DNA of 64,000 nt. Source: Bradyrhizobium sp. CB2312 (GTDB lineage Bacteria > Pseudomonadota > Alphaproteobacteria > Rhizobiales > Xanthobacteraceae). A program made the position numbers and the translations under genes. How positions within the stretch are numbered: position 1 is the first letter of the stretch; each line of letters starts with the position of its first letter. The notes under the pieces were generated by a model. That model was given only the letters and a program-made list of their open reading frames with translations, was not told the origin of the DNA and searched no databases. This document shows, one piece after another, positions 48,411 through 57,240 of this stretch. The stretch spans positions 62,001-126,000 of the forward strand of contig NZ_CP121668.1 in NCBI RefSeq assembly GCF_029714425.1, read 5' to 3'.

Positions 48411-48460
48411 CGCCCTTCGGGCTACGCGTGGCGCAGCCGCGCGGAGAAGCCCGAAGGGCG
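48411..48460. repeat. Palindromic repeat after tRNA-Ala
   Basis: CGCCCTTCGGGCT at 48411-48423 and AGCCCGAAGGGCG at 48448-48460 are exact inverted arms of 13 bp around a 24-base centre that contains a smaller CGCG-rich stem. It lies between the tRNA and the convergent ohrR 3' end and could end both transcripts. Confidence 0.75.
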
Positions 48461-48482
48461 TAGGCGGGCTCCAACGAATTCC

Positions 48483-48941
48483 CTACTCCCCGATCACCGC
48501 ATTCAGCCGGTCCCTCAGCGCGACGATCTCGTCCTTCATCGCCACCAGCTCCGACACCGAGCAGTCCGACGCCGCCAGGATCGACTGCGGCACGCTGCGG
48601 GCCTTTTCCTTCAGCGCGTGGCCCTGCGGCGTCAGCGCGATCAGCACCTGCCGTTCGTCCTCGCTGGAGCGGGTACGCCTGACCAGATGAGCGGCCTCTA
48701 ACCGCTTCAAGAGCGGCGTCAGCGTGCCCGAATCCAGGAAAAGCTTCTCCCCGATGTCCTTGACCGGCACGTCGTCGCGCTCCCACAGCACCAGCATCAC
48801 CAGATATTGCGGATAGGTCAGGCCGAGCCGGTCGAGCAGCGGCTTGTAGACGCGGTTGAAGGCATGCGCGGCCGAATAGACCGCAAAGCAGATCTGGTTG
48901 TCGAGGCGCTGCGGGTCCAGCGCCGGCACTTTCCGAGGCAT
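48483..48941 (-). CDS. ohrR: Organic hydroperoxide-sensing MarR-family repressor OhrR
   Basis: MarR-type repressor of 152 aa from the ATG at 48941; the open frame runs to 49004 without family sequence. The redox Cys18 is in [12 protein letters not shown], as in Xanthomonas OhrR; a second Cys in AASDCSVSE suggests the two-Cys mechanism. Winged helix at [17 protein letters not shown] and the wing [13 protein letters not shown]. It is divergent from ohr, with repeated operator-like sites between. Confidence 0.94.
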   Translation of the reverse strand: MPRKVPALDPQRLDNQICFAVYSAAHAFNRVYKPLLDRLGLTYPQYLVMLVLWERDDVPVKDIGEKLFLDSGTLTPLLKRLEAAHLVRRTRSSEDERQVLIALTPQGHALKEKARSVPQSILAASDCSVSELVAMKDEIVALRDRLNAVIGE

Positions 48942-48989
48942 AACGAATCTCACGAGGTTTCTTCCATTCTGGGGCCGGCCGGCGGCATA

Positions 48990-49055
48990 TTCAATTGCGG
49001 ACAATTAAATGTGAGGCCGCACAATTTCAATTGCGCACAATCTAATTGTCTGCGA
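48990..49055. promoter_or_regulatory. Triplicate OhrR-operator-like sites between ohrR and ohr
   Basis: Two direct copies TTCAATTGCGGACAATTAAA (48990-49009) and TTCAATTGCGCACAATCTAA (49026-49045) are 36 bases apart; a third, inverted, part is TAATTGTCTGCGA (49043-49055). They lie between the ohrR start and the ohr start, in an AT-rich stretch. OhrR would be expected to bind here and be released on oxidation by organic peroxides. Confidence 0.75.
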
Positions 49056-49098
49056 TATAGGGCGCGTCCCAACCCGGAAACCCCCAAGGGAGACGAAA

Positions 49099-49524
49099 AT
49101 GTCCGTGAACGTCCTCTACAAGACCAGCGCAAAAGCCACCGGCGGCCGCGACGGCCATGCTGCGACCCTCGACGGCGCGCTCGACGTCAAGCTCACCACG
49201 CCGAAGGAGCTCGGTGGTGGCGGCGGCGCCGGCAACAATCCCGAGCAGCTGTTTGCGGCCGGTTATGCCGCCTGCTTCATCGGCGCGATGAAATTCGTGG
49301 CCTCGCAGGGCGGCCCGAAGGTTCCGGCTGACGCCTCCGTCACCTCGACCGTCGGCATCGGCCCGCGCTCTGAAGGCGGCTTCGGCCTCGACATCGACCT
49401 CGCCGTCTCGCTGCCGGGCCTTGCCCGTGCTGAGGCCGAGGCGCTGGTCGCCAAGGCGCACCAGGTGTGCCCGTACTCCAATGCGACGCGCGGCAATGTC
49501 GACGTTCGCCTGACGGTCGTCTGA
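49099..49524 (+). CDS. ohr: Organic hydroperoxide resistance protein Ohr
   Basis: Thiol peroxidase of the Ohr/OsmC family, 141 aa. The catalytic Cys59 ([10 protein letters not shown]) and resolving Cys124 ([13 protein letters not shown]) are visible, and the family opening [17 protein letters not shown]. Reduced by dihydrolipoyl systems in general. The ATG follows AAGGGAGACGAAA. Regulated by the divergent OhrR. Confidence 0.96.
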   Translation: MSVNVLYKTSAKATGGRDGHAATLDGALDVKLTTPKELGGGGGAGNNPEQLFAAGYAACFIGAMKFVASQGGPKVPADASVTSTVGIGPRSEGGFGLDIDLAVSLPGLARAEAEALVAKAHQVCPYSNATRGNVDVRLTVV

Positions 49525-49700
49525 TCAAAGGGCGGATTGGCTGGCCCGGGATCCCCCTCGGGCCGGCCGCTTCTGCTTGATTTGCCACGCCGCGGGATTG
49601 CCGTGCGGCCGTGCATGCGGCCCTACGCCCGGCGCCATTGCTGGCGCAAACAAACCTCGCTAGGCCTGTGATCAAACGACCGACACAGGGAAGCGAAGGC

Positions 49701-50918
49701 ATGACTGAAGCCGCCAGTTCTGGAGCAGCATTGGGCGCAATGAGCGGGCTGCGCGTCATCGATCTCACGCGCGTGCTCGGCGGTCCCTACTGCACCCAGA
49801 TCCTCGCCGACCACGGCGCCGACGTCATCAAGGTCGAGCCGCCCGCGGGCGACGAGGTGCGCGAATGGGGCCCTCCCTTCCACGAGGAGGATGCGGCCTA
49901 TTTCGTCGGCATCAACCGCAACAAGCGCTCGATCGGCCTCGACCTCGCTGCCGAGGGCGGCCGCGTGGTGCTGCTGAAGATGCTGGAGACGGCCGACGTC
50001 CTGATCGAGAATTTCAAGCCGGGCACGCTGGAGAAATGGGGCATCGGCAACGAGGTCTTGCGCGAAAAGTTCCCGCGCCTCGTGCATTGCCGGATCTGCG
50101 GCTTCGGCGCCGACGGCCCGCGCGGTGGCAACCCGGGCTATGACGCCATCATCCAGGCCATGACCGGCATGATCGCGGCGACCGGCTCGCCCGAGAGCGG
50201 ACCGATGCGGATCGGCGTGCCGCTCGTCGACATCACCACCGGTCTTTACGCCGCGATCGGCATCCTGATGGCGCTGTCGGAGCGGCAGCGCTCCGGCAAG
50301 GGCCAGTTCCTGGAGACGACGCTGTACGAGACCGGCCTTGCCATCATGCATCCGCACACGGCGAACTATTTCATGCATGGCAAGCCGCCTGGCCTCACCG
50401 GCAACGAGCACCCGAACCTCGTGCCCTACGCGATCTTCCCGACGAAGACCGACAACATCTTCATCGGCGTCGGCAATGACGGCACCTTCCGCAAGCTCGC
50501 CAAGGAGATCGGCAAGCCCGAGCTCGGCACCGATCCGCGCTTTGCCCGCAACAAGGACCGCATCGCCAACCGCGAGGCGCTGCGCGCCGAGCTTGCCGCC
50601 GTGTTCAGCCAGCACGAGGCCGAGCCGCTGTGCAATCGCCTGCTTGCGGCGGGTCTGCCCGCAGGCCCGGTGCAGAAGATCGACCAGGCGTTGACGAACC
50701 CGCACACGATCGCGCGCGGCGATGTCATCGAGAAGGACTGGTACAAGGGCGTGGCCTCGCCGATCCGGCTCGATCGCAGCAAGCCGAGCCTGCGCCGCCT
50801 GCCGCCGAAATTCAGCCAGCACGCGGCCGAGGTGCTGGGCGAGTTCGGCTACTCCAAGTCCGAGATCGACGCGATGGTCGAAAAGGGCACAGTCTGCGGC
50901 CCCGAGCGGAAACGCTAG
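49701..50918 (+). CDS. CaiB/BaiF-type CoA transferase (class III)
   Basis: Family III CoA transferase of 405 aa. The catalytic Asp of the family lies in NPGYDAIIQAMTG (Asp forms the acyl anhydride). Also present are VLGGPYCTQILADHGADVIKVEPP and LETTLYETGLAIM. The CoA donor and acceptor cannot be read; formyl-CoA, carnitine and succinyl-CoA-dependent types share these motifs. ATG at 49701 is preceded by GGAAGCGAAGGC. It has no operon partner visible. Confidence 0.88.
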   Translation: MTEAASSGAALGAMSGLRVIDLTRVLGGPYCTQILADHGADVIKVEPPAGDEVREWGPPFHEEDAAYFVGINRNKRSIGLDLAAEGGRVVLLKMLETADVLIENFKPGTLEKWGIGNEVLREKFPRLVHCRICGFGADGPRGGNPGYDAIIQAMTGMIAATGSPESGPMRIGVPLVDITTGLYAAIGILMALSERQRSGKGQFLETTLYETGLAIMHPHTANYFMHGKPPGLTGNEHPNLVPYAIFPTKTDNIFIGVGNDGTFRKLAKEIGKPELGTDPRFARNKDRIANREALRAELAAVFSQHEAEPLCNRLLAAGLPAGPVQKIDQALTNPHTIARGDVIEKDWYKGVASPIRLDRSKPSLRRLPPKFSQHAAEVLGEFGYSKSEIDAMVEKGTVCGPERKR

Positions 50919-50949
50919 TCGATCAGAACAAATCGAGCGGCCACGTAGG

Positions 50950-51073
50950 TGCGCTCCCTCCCCCGCCTGCGGGGGAGGGCTGGGGAGAGGGTGTCTCCGC
51001 AACAGGACAACTCCCTAGAGGACAGAGCCCTCACCCGCGCTATGCGCCGACCTCTCCCGCAAGCGGGAGAGGT
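50950..51073. repeat. Intergenic palindromic repeat before the ugp operon
   Basis: CTCCCTCCCCCGCCTGCGGG with GGAGGG forms one hairpin at 50954-50978, and CCTCTCCCGCAAGCGGGAGAGG a second at 51051-51072, joined by a spacer. It is the largest copy of the CCTCTCCCGC family in the window. The whole 50919-51308 gap holds no gene that I can support besides the Pho-box-like site. Confidence 0.75.
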
Positions 51074-51236
51074 TTTCGAACTCGCGGCCCGATTGTCCGC
51101 CTCATCACCCAATGCCGCACTGCGGCGCGGGCCGTGCATGGGCACCGCGAACGGCGCAGGCCCGTCCGTGGCGCCTTCGCCTATTTGACGACTTCCCTTT
51201 TGGCCGCGCTTGCTGCTTTCGTTTCTCCCGCTTACA

Positions 51237-51254
51237 CAGTCATGTGAACGTCAT
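51237..51254 (+). promoter_or_regulatory. Pho-box-like site before ugpB
   Basis: CAGTCAT-GTGA-ACGTCAT: two 7-base repeats 11 bases apart, matching the PhoB consensus CTGTCAT in 6 and 5 positions. PhoB control of ugp under phosphate limitation is established in enteric bacteria and rhizobia, so the position 55 bases before the start fits. Confidence 0.55.
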
Positions 51255-51308
51255 ATGGCGCTGCTAGCGCAAGCGCCTCTTCATTGACGGGCAAGGGAGG
51301 TTTTCTTG

Positions 51309-52625
51309 ATGGCTCTTCGACATTTTGGCGCGGCTGCAGCTGTTGCACTCACGGTTGGTCTCGGCGCCTCGCCGGCCCTGGCCGTGACCGAAATCCAGTG
51401 GTGGCATGCGATGACCGGCGCCAACAACGACGTCATCGTCAAGCTCGCCAACGACTTCAACGCGTCGCAGAGCGACTACAAGGTGATCCCGACCTACAAG
51501 GGCAACTACCCCGATACAATGAACGCCGGCATCGCTGCGTTCCGCGCCGGCAACGCCCCGCACATCATGCAGGTGTTCGAAGTCGGCACCGCGACCATGA
51601 TGGCCGCGACCGGCGCCGTGAAGCCGGTCTACAAGCTGATGGCCGAGACCGGCGAGAAGTTCGATCCGAAGAACTACCTGCCCGCGATCACCGGCTACTA
51701 CTCGACCTCGAAGGGCGAGATGCTGTCGTTCCCCTTCAACTCGTCGTCCACCGTGATGTGGGTCAATCTCGACGAGCTGAAAAAAGCCAATGTCGAGATC
51801 CCCAAGACCTGGCCTGAAGTGTTCGAGGCCGGCAAGAAGCTGAAGGCCGCCGGTCACGACACCTGCGGCTTCTCCGGCTCGTGGGTCACCTGGGTCAATC
51901 TCGAGCAGCTCTCGGCCTGGCACAACGTGCCGCTCTCCAGCAAGGCCAACGGCCTCGACGGCTTCGACACCGTGCTCGAATTCAACGGCCCGCTCCAGGT
52001 CAAGCATCTCGAAAACCTGGTCGAGCTGCAGAAGACCAAGGTCTACGACTACGCCGGCCGCACCAACACCGGCGAAGGCCGCTTCACCTCGGGCGAATGC
52101 CCAATCTACCTGACTTCGTCGGCGTTCTTCGGCAACGTCAAGGCGCAGGCCAAGTTCAACTTCACCGCCGTGCCGATGCCCTATTATCCCGACGCCAAGG
52201 GCGCGCCGCAGAACTCGATCATCGGCGGTGCTTCGCTCTGGGTCATGGGCGGCAAGCCGGCCGACGATTACAAGGGCGTCGCGAAATTCCTGACCTTCCT
52301 CTCCGACACCGATCGTCAGGTCTACATCCACAAGGCCTCGGGCTATCTGCCGATCACCAAGGCGGCCTACGCCAAGGCGAAGGAAGAAGGCTTCTACAAG
52401 GACCAGCCCTATCTCGAGACCCCGCTGCTCGAGCTGACCAACAAGGAGCCGACCGAGAATTCGCGCGGCCTGCGCCTCGGCAACATGGTTCAGCTGCGTG
52501 ACGTCTGGTCGGAAGAGATCGAGCAGGCGCTGGCCGGCAAGAAGACCGCCAAGCAGGCGCTCGATGCCGCCGTCGAACGCGGCAACACGATGCTGCGGCA
52601 GTTCGAAAAGACCGCCGTGAAGTAA
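51309..52625 (+). CDS. ugpB: sn-glycerol-3-phosphate ABC transporter substrate-binding protein UgpB
   Basis: Periplasmic binding protein of 438 aa from the ATG 51309 behind GGGAGG. A signal peptide is seen (FGAAAAVALTVGLGASPALA). The UgpB features TEIQWWHAMTGANND, the SSSTVMWVNLDEL segment and SGSWVTWVNLEQ are present. It binds glycerol-3-phosphate and glycerophosphodiesters. It is first in ugpBAEC and followed by a strong hairpin. Confidence 0.94.
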   Translation: MALRHFGAAAAVALTVGLGASPALAVTEIQWWHAMTGANNDVIVKLANDFNASQSDYKVIPTYKGNYPDTMNAGIAAFRAGNAPHIMQVFEVGTATMMAATGAVKPVYKLMAETGEKFDPKNYLPAITGYYSTSKGEMLSFPFNSSSTVMWVNLDELKKANVEIPKTWPEVFEAGKKLKAAGHDTCGFSGSWVTWVNLEQLSAWHNVPLSSKANGLDGFDTVLEFNGPLQVKHLENLVELQKTKVYDYAGRTNTGEGRFTSGECPIYLTSSAFFGNVKAQAKFNFTAVPMPYYPDAKGAPQNSIIGGASLWVMGGKPADDYKGVAKFLTFLSDTDRQVYIHKASGYLPITKAAYAKAKEEGFYKDQPYLETPLLELTNKEPTENSRGLRLGNMVQLRDVWSEEIEQALAGKKTAKQALDAAVERGNTMLRQFEKTAVK

Positions 52626-52632
52626 GGCGACT

Positions 52633-52660
52633 GCGGCAGGCCGGTCGCCCGGCCTGCCGC
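52633..52660 (+). terminator. Intercistronic hairpin between ugpB and ugpA
   Basis: GCGGCAGGCCGG (52633-52644), loop TCGC, CCGGCCTGCCGC (52649-52660): a perfect 12-bp stem 8 bases after the ugpB stop and 13 before the ugpA start. No T run follows. Such hairpins between a binding-protein gene and its permease genes usually protect the first part of the message and lower the rest. Confidence 0.7.
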
Positions 52661-52673
52661 TCCCCGGGGCATC

Positions 52674-53555
52674 ATGCAAAAGCAAGCCATTTTCCAATCG
52701 AGGCTATTGCCCTACGCGCTGGTTGCCCCGCAACTCGCGATCGTCCTGATTTTCTTCTACTGGCCGGCCCTGCAGGCGGTGATCCAGTCGTTCCTGCTCC
52801 AGGACGCCTTCGGCCTGTCGTCGAGCTTCGTCTGGTTCGACAACTACATCGAGCTGTTCAGGGATCCCGCCTATTTCGCAACGATCGTCCGGACCTTCTT
52901 CTTCTCGTTCGCGATCGCGATCTCGTCACTGTCCTTCGCGCTGCTGCTCGCCGTGATGGCTGACAAGCCGCTGCGCGGCTCGATGCTCTACCGCACGCTG
53001 CTGATCTGGCCCTATGCGGTGGCGCCGCCGGTCGTCGGCGTGCTCTGGATCTTCATGCTGCATCCCTCGCTCGGCGTGCTCTCGCGCTATCTGCGCGGCC
53101 TCGGCATCGACTGGAATCCGCTGCTCGACGGCAACCAGGCCGCGGCGCTGGTCATCCTCGCCGCCGCCTGGAAGCAGATTTCTTATAATTTCCTGTTCTT
53201 CCTCGCCGGCCTCCAGAGCATCCCGAAGAGCGTGATCGAGGCCGCCGCGATCGACGGCGCGCGTCCGATGCGGCGGTTCTGGACCGTGATCTTCCCGCTG
53301 CTGTCGCCGACCATCTTCTTCCTGCTGGTGATCAACATCGTCTACGCCTTCTTCGACACGTTCGGCATCATCGACACCATGACCCGCGGCGGACCCGGCA
53401 CGTCGACCGTCACGCTGGTCTACAAGGTCTATTCGGACGGCCTGCTCGGCGGCAATCTCGGCAGCTCCGCGGCGCAATCGGTGATCCTGATGATCATGGT
53501 CATCGTGCTGACGGGAATCCAGTTCCGCTTCGTCGAACGCAAGGTGACCTACTGA
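52674..53555 (+). CDS. ugpA: sn-glycerol-3-phosphate ABC transporter permease UgpA
   Basis: Inner-membrane permease of 293 aa with six predicted helices ([18 protein letters not shown] near the start). The coupling EAA motif is [20 protein letters not shown]. Ends VERKVTY. It overlaps ugpE by one base (TGATG). Confidence 0.94.
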   Translation: MQKQAIFQSRLLPYALVAPQLAIVLIFFYWPALQAVIQSFLLQDAFGLSSSFVWFDNYIELFRDPAYFATIVRTFFFSFAIAISSLSFALLLAVMADKPLRGSMLYRTLLIWPYAVAPPVVGVLWIFMLHPSLGVLSRYLRGLGIDWNPLLDGNQAAALVILAAAWKQISYNFLFFLAGLQSIPKSVIEAAAIDGARPMRRFWTVIFPLLSPTIFFLLVINIVYAFFDTFGIIDTMTRGGPGTSTVTLVYKVYSDGLLGGNLGSSAAQSVILMIMVIVLTGIQFRFVERKVTY

Positions 53556-54403
53556 TGGTCGAGGAAGAGGGCTTTCGGCGCTACGTCGCCCACATCATCC
53601 TCTGGATCGGGATCGCGATCGTCGCATTCCCGGTCTACATCGCCATCGTCGCCTCGACCCAGGACAACGCGCTGATCGCCAACGGCCAGATGTCGCTGCT
53701 GCCGGGCGGTCATTTCTTCGAGGTCTATTACCAGACCATCTTCGTCGGCACGAGCGGGTCGACCCGCGAGCCGGTCGGCAACATGATGCTTAACTCGCTG
53801 GTGATGGCGCTCGCGATCGCAATCGGCAAGATCGCGATCTCGATCATCTCGGCCTATGCGATCGTGTATTTCCGCTTTCCGTTCCGGATGGCGATCTTCT
53901 GGATCATCTTCATCACCCTGATGCTGCCGGTCGAGGTGCGCATCTATCCGACCTACAAGATCGTCGCCGACCTGCACATGCTCGACAGCTATGCGGGCCT
54001 GGCGCTGCCGCTGATTGCCTCGGCCACCGCGACGCTGCTGTTCCGCCAGTTCTTCATGACTGTGCCGGACGAATTGCTGGAGGCCTCGCGCATCGACGGC
54101 GCCGGTCCCCTGCGCTTCTTCTGGGACACCCTCTTGCCGCTGTCGCGCACCAACATGGCGGCCCTGTTCGTGATCCTGTTCATCCTCGGCTGGAATCAAT
54201 ATCTCTGGCCGCTGCTGATCACCACGCGCGACGATATGCAGACCATCCAGGTCGGCATCCGCAAGATGATCACCACCACCGACGCGCTGACCGAATGGCC
54301 GATCGTGATGGCGACCGCCGTGCTGGCCATGCTGCCGCCGGTGTTCGTCGTCGTCGCCATGCAGAGATTGTTCGTGCGCGGCCTCGTCGAAACCGAGAAA
54401 TGA
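53555..54403 (+). CDS. ugpE: sn-glycerol-3-phosphate ABC transporter permease UgpE
   Basis: Second permease, 282 aa, six predicted helices (IILWIGIAIVAFPVYIAIVA at the start). The EAA loop is EASRIDGAGPLRFFWDTLLP. Pairs with UgpA in the membrane. ugpC follows six bases after the stop. Confidence 0.94.
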   Translation: MVEEEGFRRYVAHIILWIGIAIVAFPVYIAIVASTQDNALIANGQMSLLPGGHFFEVYYQTIFVGTSGSTREPVGNMMLNSLVMALAIAIGKIAISIISAYAIVYFRFPFRMAIFWIIFITLMLPVEVRIYPTYKIVADLHMLDSYAGLALPLIASATATLLFRQFFMTVPDELLEASRIDGAGPLRFFWDTLLPLSRTNMAALFVILFILGWNQYLWPLLITTRDDMQTIQVGIRKMITTTDALTEWPIVMATAVLAMLPPVFVVVAMQRLFVRGLVETEK

Positions 54404-54409
54404 GTTTTC

Positions 54410-55495
54410 ATGGCTAACGTCACCCTGCGCAACGTCCGCAAGACCTATCAAGGCGGCTTCGAAGCCATCAAGGGCGTCAACGTCGATGTCGGCGACGGCC
54501 AGTTCTGCGTGCTGGTCGGCCCCTCCGGCTGCGGCAAGTCCACACTGCTGCGCATGGTCGCAGGGCTCGAGACCGTCACCGGCGGCGAGATCGACATCGG
54601 TGGCCGCGTCGTCAACCAGGTCGAGCCCGCCGATCGCGACATCGCGATGGTGTTCCAGAACTACGCGCTCTATCCGCATATGAGCGTCTACAACAACATG
54701 GCCTATGGCCTGCGCAACCGCGGCATGGCCGAGGCCGAGATCAAGACCCGCGTCGAGCAAGCCGCGCGCGTGCTCGAGCTCTCCGCCATGCTGGAGCGCA
54801 AGCCGCGGCAGCTCTCCGGCGGCCAGCGCCAGCGCGTCGCCATGGGCCGCGCCATCGTGCGCCAGCCGAAGGTGTTCCTGTTCGACGAGCCGCTCTCCAA
54901 CCTCGACGCCAAGCTGCGCATCGCGATGCGCGTCGAGATCCGCAAATTGCAGCGCCGGCTCAGCACGACGTCGATCTACGTCACCCACGACCAGCTCGAG
55001 GCGATGACACTGGCCGACGTTCTCGTCGTAATGAACGGCGGCCAGGTCGAGCAGGTCGGCAATCCCCTCGCGATCTACGAGAAGCCGGCGACGACTTTTG
55101 TGGCTTCCTTCATCGGCGCACCGCCGATGAACCTGATGTCGACGCGTCCCGACGAGATCAAGTCGCAGCTCGGCGGCAGTGCTGTTGAGGCCGGCATTCT
55201 CGGCATCCGCCCGGAGGATTTCGTCATCACCGACGAGACACCAGCGGGCGGCGTGGCGCTGCCGTTAACGGTCGAAGCCATCGAGCGCGTCGGTGCCGAA
55301 ACTTTCGTCTACGGCTCCCGCGAGCAGGAGGACCAGCGCGTCGCCGCCACCCCGGGCGAGCTGCCGCCCGGTGAGGTCATCGTCCGCATTCCCGGAACCG
55401 AGGCCCCTGCCATCGGCGCGAGGATCCGCGTCGCGGCGATCCGGGCGAAGCTGCATCTGTTCAGCGGCGACGGGCGGAAGCGGATCGAGGCCTGA
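54410..55495 (+). CDS. ugpC: sn-glycerol-3-phosphate ABC transporter ATPase UgpC
   Basis: ABC ATPase of 361 aa. Walker [16 protein letters not shown] signature [15 protein letters not shown], Walker [14 protein letters not shown], and the H-loop [11 protein letters not shown]. The C-terminal TOBE/regulatory domain is typical of the MalK/UgpC group (GIRPEDFVI). Last gene of the operon; a palindrome follows at 55587. Confidence 0.95.
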   Translation: MANVTLRNVRKTYQGGFEAIKGVNVDVGDGQFCVLVGPSGCGKSTLLRMVAGLETVTGGEIDIGGRVVNQVEPADRDIAMVFQNYALYPHMSVYNNMAYGLRNRGMAEAEIKTRVEQAARVLELSAMLERKPRQLSGGQRQRVAMGRAIVRQPKVFLFDEPLSNLDAKLRIAMRVEIRKLQRRLSTTSIYVTHDQLEAMTLADVLVVMNGGQVEQVGNPLAIYEKPATTFVASFIGAPPMNLMSTRPDEIKSQLGGSAVEAGILGIRPEDFVITDETPAGGVALPLTVEAIERVGAETFVYGSREQEDQRVAATPGELPPGEVIVRIPGTEAPAIGARIRVAAIRAKLHLFSGDGRKRIEA

Positions 55496-55586
55496 CGGGT
55501 ACCGGGGGGCAGACCGAGAAAACGTCCGAAAACAACCCCATGCACAGTAGGAGGGGTCCTGTTTTCATTGAGATAAATCGCCCGCA

Positions 55587-55624
55587 AATTCGTCATGCCT
55601 GCGCCTTCGGGGGTATGACGAATT
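55587..55624. repeat. Palindrome after ugpC
   Basis: AATTCGTCAT (55587-55596) and ATGACGAATT (55615-55624) are perfect 10-bp inverted arms around an 18-base GC-rich centre. It is like the GTCAT/ATGAC-flanked element at 4252-4353 but shorter. It may terminate ugpC. Confidence 0.65.
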
Positions 55625-55692
55625 GTAAGCATTTTGTGCGATGGCAGAGCCCTGGGCGGCAAGCGCCCCATCCACAGGCCCCCGGCTACGTC

Positions 55693-55721
55693 CTTGAACC
55701 GACACGGGGATATGACCATAT
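55693..55721 (+). promoter_or_regulatory. Sigma-32 (RpoH)-like promoter of hsp20
   Basis: CTTGAA at 55693-55698 and CCATAT at 55716-55721 with a 17-base spacer agree with the heat-shock sigma factor consensus of alphaproteobacteria. The start of transcription would fall near 55730, leaving a 5'-UTR of about 60 bases that contains the ROSE-like hairpin. Confidence 0.72.
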
Positions 55722-55729
55722 TGCTGACC

Positions 55730-55789
55730 AAGGGGTGCCTTGATCGGGCCCCGAAGCACCAAAGTCGCTTCGAGAGGACTTTGTAAACT
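55730..55789 (+). ncRNA. ROSE-type RNA thermometer in the hsp20 5'-UTR
   Basis: The hairpin CAAAGTC...GACTTTG (55760-55783) covers the ribosome binding site. The anti-SD is TCGCT (55765-55769), fitting the ROSE UYGCU, and pairs with AGGA (55775-55778) with G55767 bulged, exactly the ROSE scheme. ROSE elements melt on heating to allow translation of small heat-shock genes in Bradyrhizobium. Seen: the pairing. Inferred: the thermometer function. Confidence 0.85.
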
Positions 55790-56215
55790 ATGTCTCGTGT
55801 TCCCACGCTTTCCAGTCCGTTCCTTCTGGGCTTCGACGAGATCGAGCGCGTGCTCGACCGCGTCGTCAAAGGCGCCGACGGCTACCCTCCCTACAATATC
55901 GAGAGGTGTGACCGCTCGGACGGCCAACCCGAGCGTTTGCGCATCACGCTGGCGGTCGCCGGCTTCACCCGCGACCAACTCGATGTAACCATTGAGGAAA
56001 ACCAGCTCGTCATTCGCGGGCGGCAGCAGGACGACAAGACCCGGCAATACATCCATCGCGGCATCGCCGCGCGCCACTTCCAGCGCACCTTCGTGCTGGC
56101 GGAGGGGATGCTGGTGCTGGGTGCGGATTTGAAGAACGGGTTGTTGTCGATCGACCTGGCCCGGCCTGAACCGGAGAGGATCGTTAAGACAATCGCTATC
56201 AATGAGCACGAATAA
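55790..56215 (+). CDS. Small heat-shock protein Hsp20 (IbpA-like)
   Basis: ATP-independent chaperone of 141 aa with an alpha-crystallin domain (ERLRITLAVAGFTRDQLDVT, and LVIRGRQQDDKTRQYIHRGI). The N-terminal FLLGFDEIERVLDRV and the downstream DUF1150 partner are typical of rhizobial class A Hsp20. Controlled by the sigma-32-like promoter and ROSE element just upstream. Confidence 0.94.
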   Translation: MSRVPTLSSPFLLGFDEIERVLDRVVKGADGYPPYNIERCDRSDGQPERLRITLAVAGFTRDQLDVTIEENQLVIRGRQQDDKTRQYIHRGIAARHFQRTFVLAEGMLVLGADLKNGLLSIDLARPEPERIVKTIAINEHE

Positions 56216-56265
56216 TGGAACGAGTAGCGGACTCGACCGCTTAGTTCTTTAGAGGAGTCGAGACC

Positions 56266-56538
56266 ATGAGTGAAGGTCACGTTGCGTTCGAATACGAAGC
56301 CAAGAATGTCTCTCCGGAGACGCTGGCAACCCTTGGCGAAGGCCATATCGCCTATGTGAAGCAGATCCGCTCCGAGGACGTTCCGGGCCTGTTTCCCGAG
56401 GCGCCGAAGATTGCGCCGGGTCTCAAGCTTTTCGCGCTCCACGCCGCCGACGGCACGCCGATCATGCTGACCGACAGCCGCGAAGCCGCGATCGCCAACG
56501 CCTGGAGCAACGAGCTGCAAGCCGTCAGCGTGCACTGA
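56266..56538 (+). CDS. DUF1150 family protein
   Basis: Small cytosolic protein of 90 aa without a known activity. The conserved block LATLGEGHIAYVKQIRSEDV and the C-terminal MLTDSREAAIANAW are of the DUF1150 type. It lies 50 bases after hsp20 behind AGAGGAG and before a terminator, so it is a member of the heat-shock operon; the pairing with hsp20 recurs in rhizobia. Confidence 0.83.
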   Translation: MSEGHVAFEYEAKNVSPETLATLGEGHIAYVKQIRSEDVPGLFPEAPKIAPGLKLFALHAADGTPIMLTDSREAAIANAWSNELQAVSVH

Positions 56539-56565
56539 GCGCGCATCGCACGACTAGAGATTTGG

Positions 56566-56599
56566 CGGGCATGCCTTCAGACGAAGGCATGCCCGTTTT
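56566..56599 (+). terminator. Rho-independent terminator of hsp20-DUF1150
   Basis: CGGGCATGCCTTC (56566-56578), loop AGAC, GAAGGCATGCCCG (56583-56595), then TTTT: a perfect 13-bp stem 28 bases after the DUF1150 stop. Confidence 0.92.
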
Positions 56600-56631
56600 C
56601 ATTTGTGAGGGGCTGCTGCTAGACGGTGGTC

Positions 56632-57138
56632 ATGGACCAGCCCATGCCCATCCCGATTGCGATATCCGAGTTGTCATCCGGCGAAGCGCTGGCCGAGACG
56701 ATGCTGTCTCTCAACAACAGCCATGCAGAGGAATTGTCGTGGCTTGAGCGCGAGCGGCTGCAAGACCTGGTCGCGCAAGCCTTCTACGCGCGCAGGATCA
56801 GCCATCTCGATGCGTTCCTGATCGCACTTGATCAGGACGGGCACTACGACAGCCCGAACTTCCTGTGGTTTCGATCCCGCTACGCGCGCTTTGTCTACGT
56901 CGACCGGATCGTGGTCGCAGCATCCGCGCGCGGCATGGGATGCGCGCGCCGGCTTTACGCCGACCTGTTCGATCGCGCGGCCGAAGCCGGACACGATCGC
57001 ATCGTCTGCGAAGTGAATCGGCAGCCGCCGAACCCGGCGTCGGATGCGTTTCACGCCGCCCTGGGATTTGCCGAGGTCGGCAGCGCCAACATCCACAATG
57101 GCAGCAAGACGGTGCGCTATCTCTCGCGCACCCTCTGA
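56632..57138 (+). CDS. GNAT-family N-acetyltransferase
   Basis: Acetyltransferase of 168 aa from ATG 56632 (GTG at 56626 possible). It shows VYVDRIVVAASARGMGCARRL, the acetyl-CoA-binding loop, and CEVNRQPPNPASDAFHAALGF. Similar proteins are annotated as predicted acetyltransferases without substrate. It follows the heat-shock terminator closely, with its own ribosome binding region TGAGGGGCTGCTGC. Confidence 0.82.
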   Translation: MDQPMPIPIAISELSSGEALAETMLSLNNSHAEELSWLERERLQDLVAQAFYARRISHLDAFLIALDQDGHYDSPNFLWFRSRYARFVYVDRIVVAASARGMGCARRLYADLFDRAAEAGHDRIVCEVNRQPPNPASDAFHAALGFAEVGSANIHNGSKTVRYLSRTL

Positions 57139-57240
57139 CCACACTCAAAGAAAGCGGTTGGGCAGCCTTGGGCCGCAGTTGTGGCCGACAGCACCGAATA
57201 GATCGCGGACGCCTCGCGCGAGGCGCACAGGCAAGCCCAA

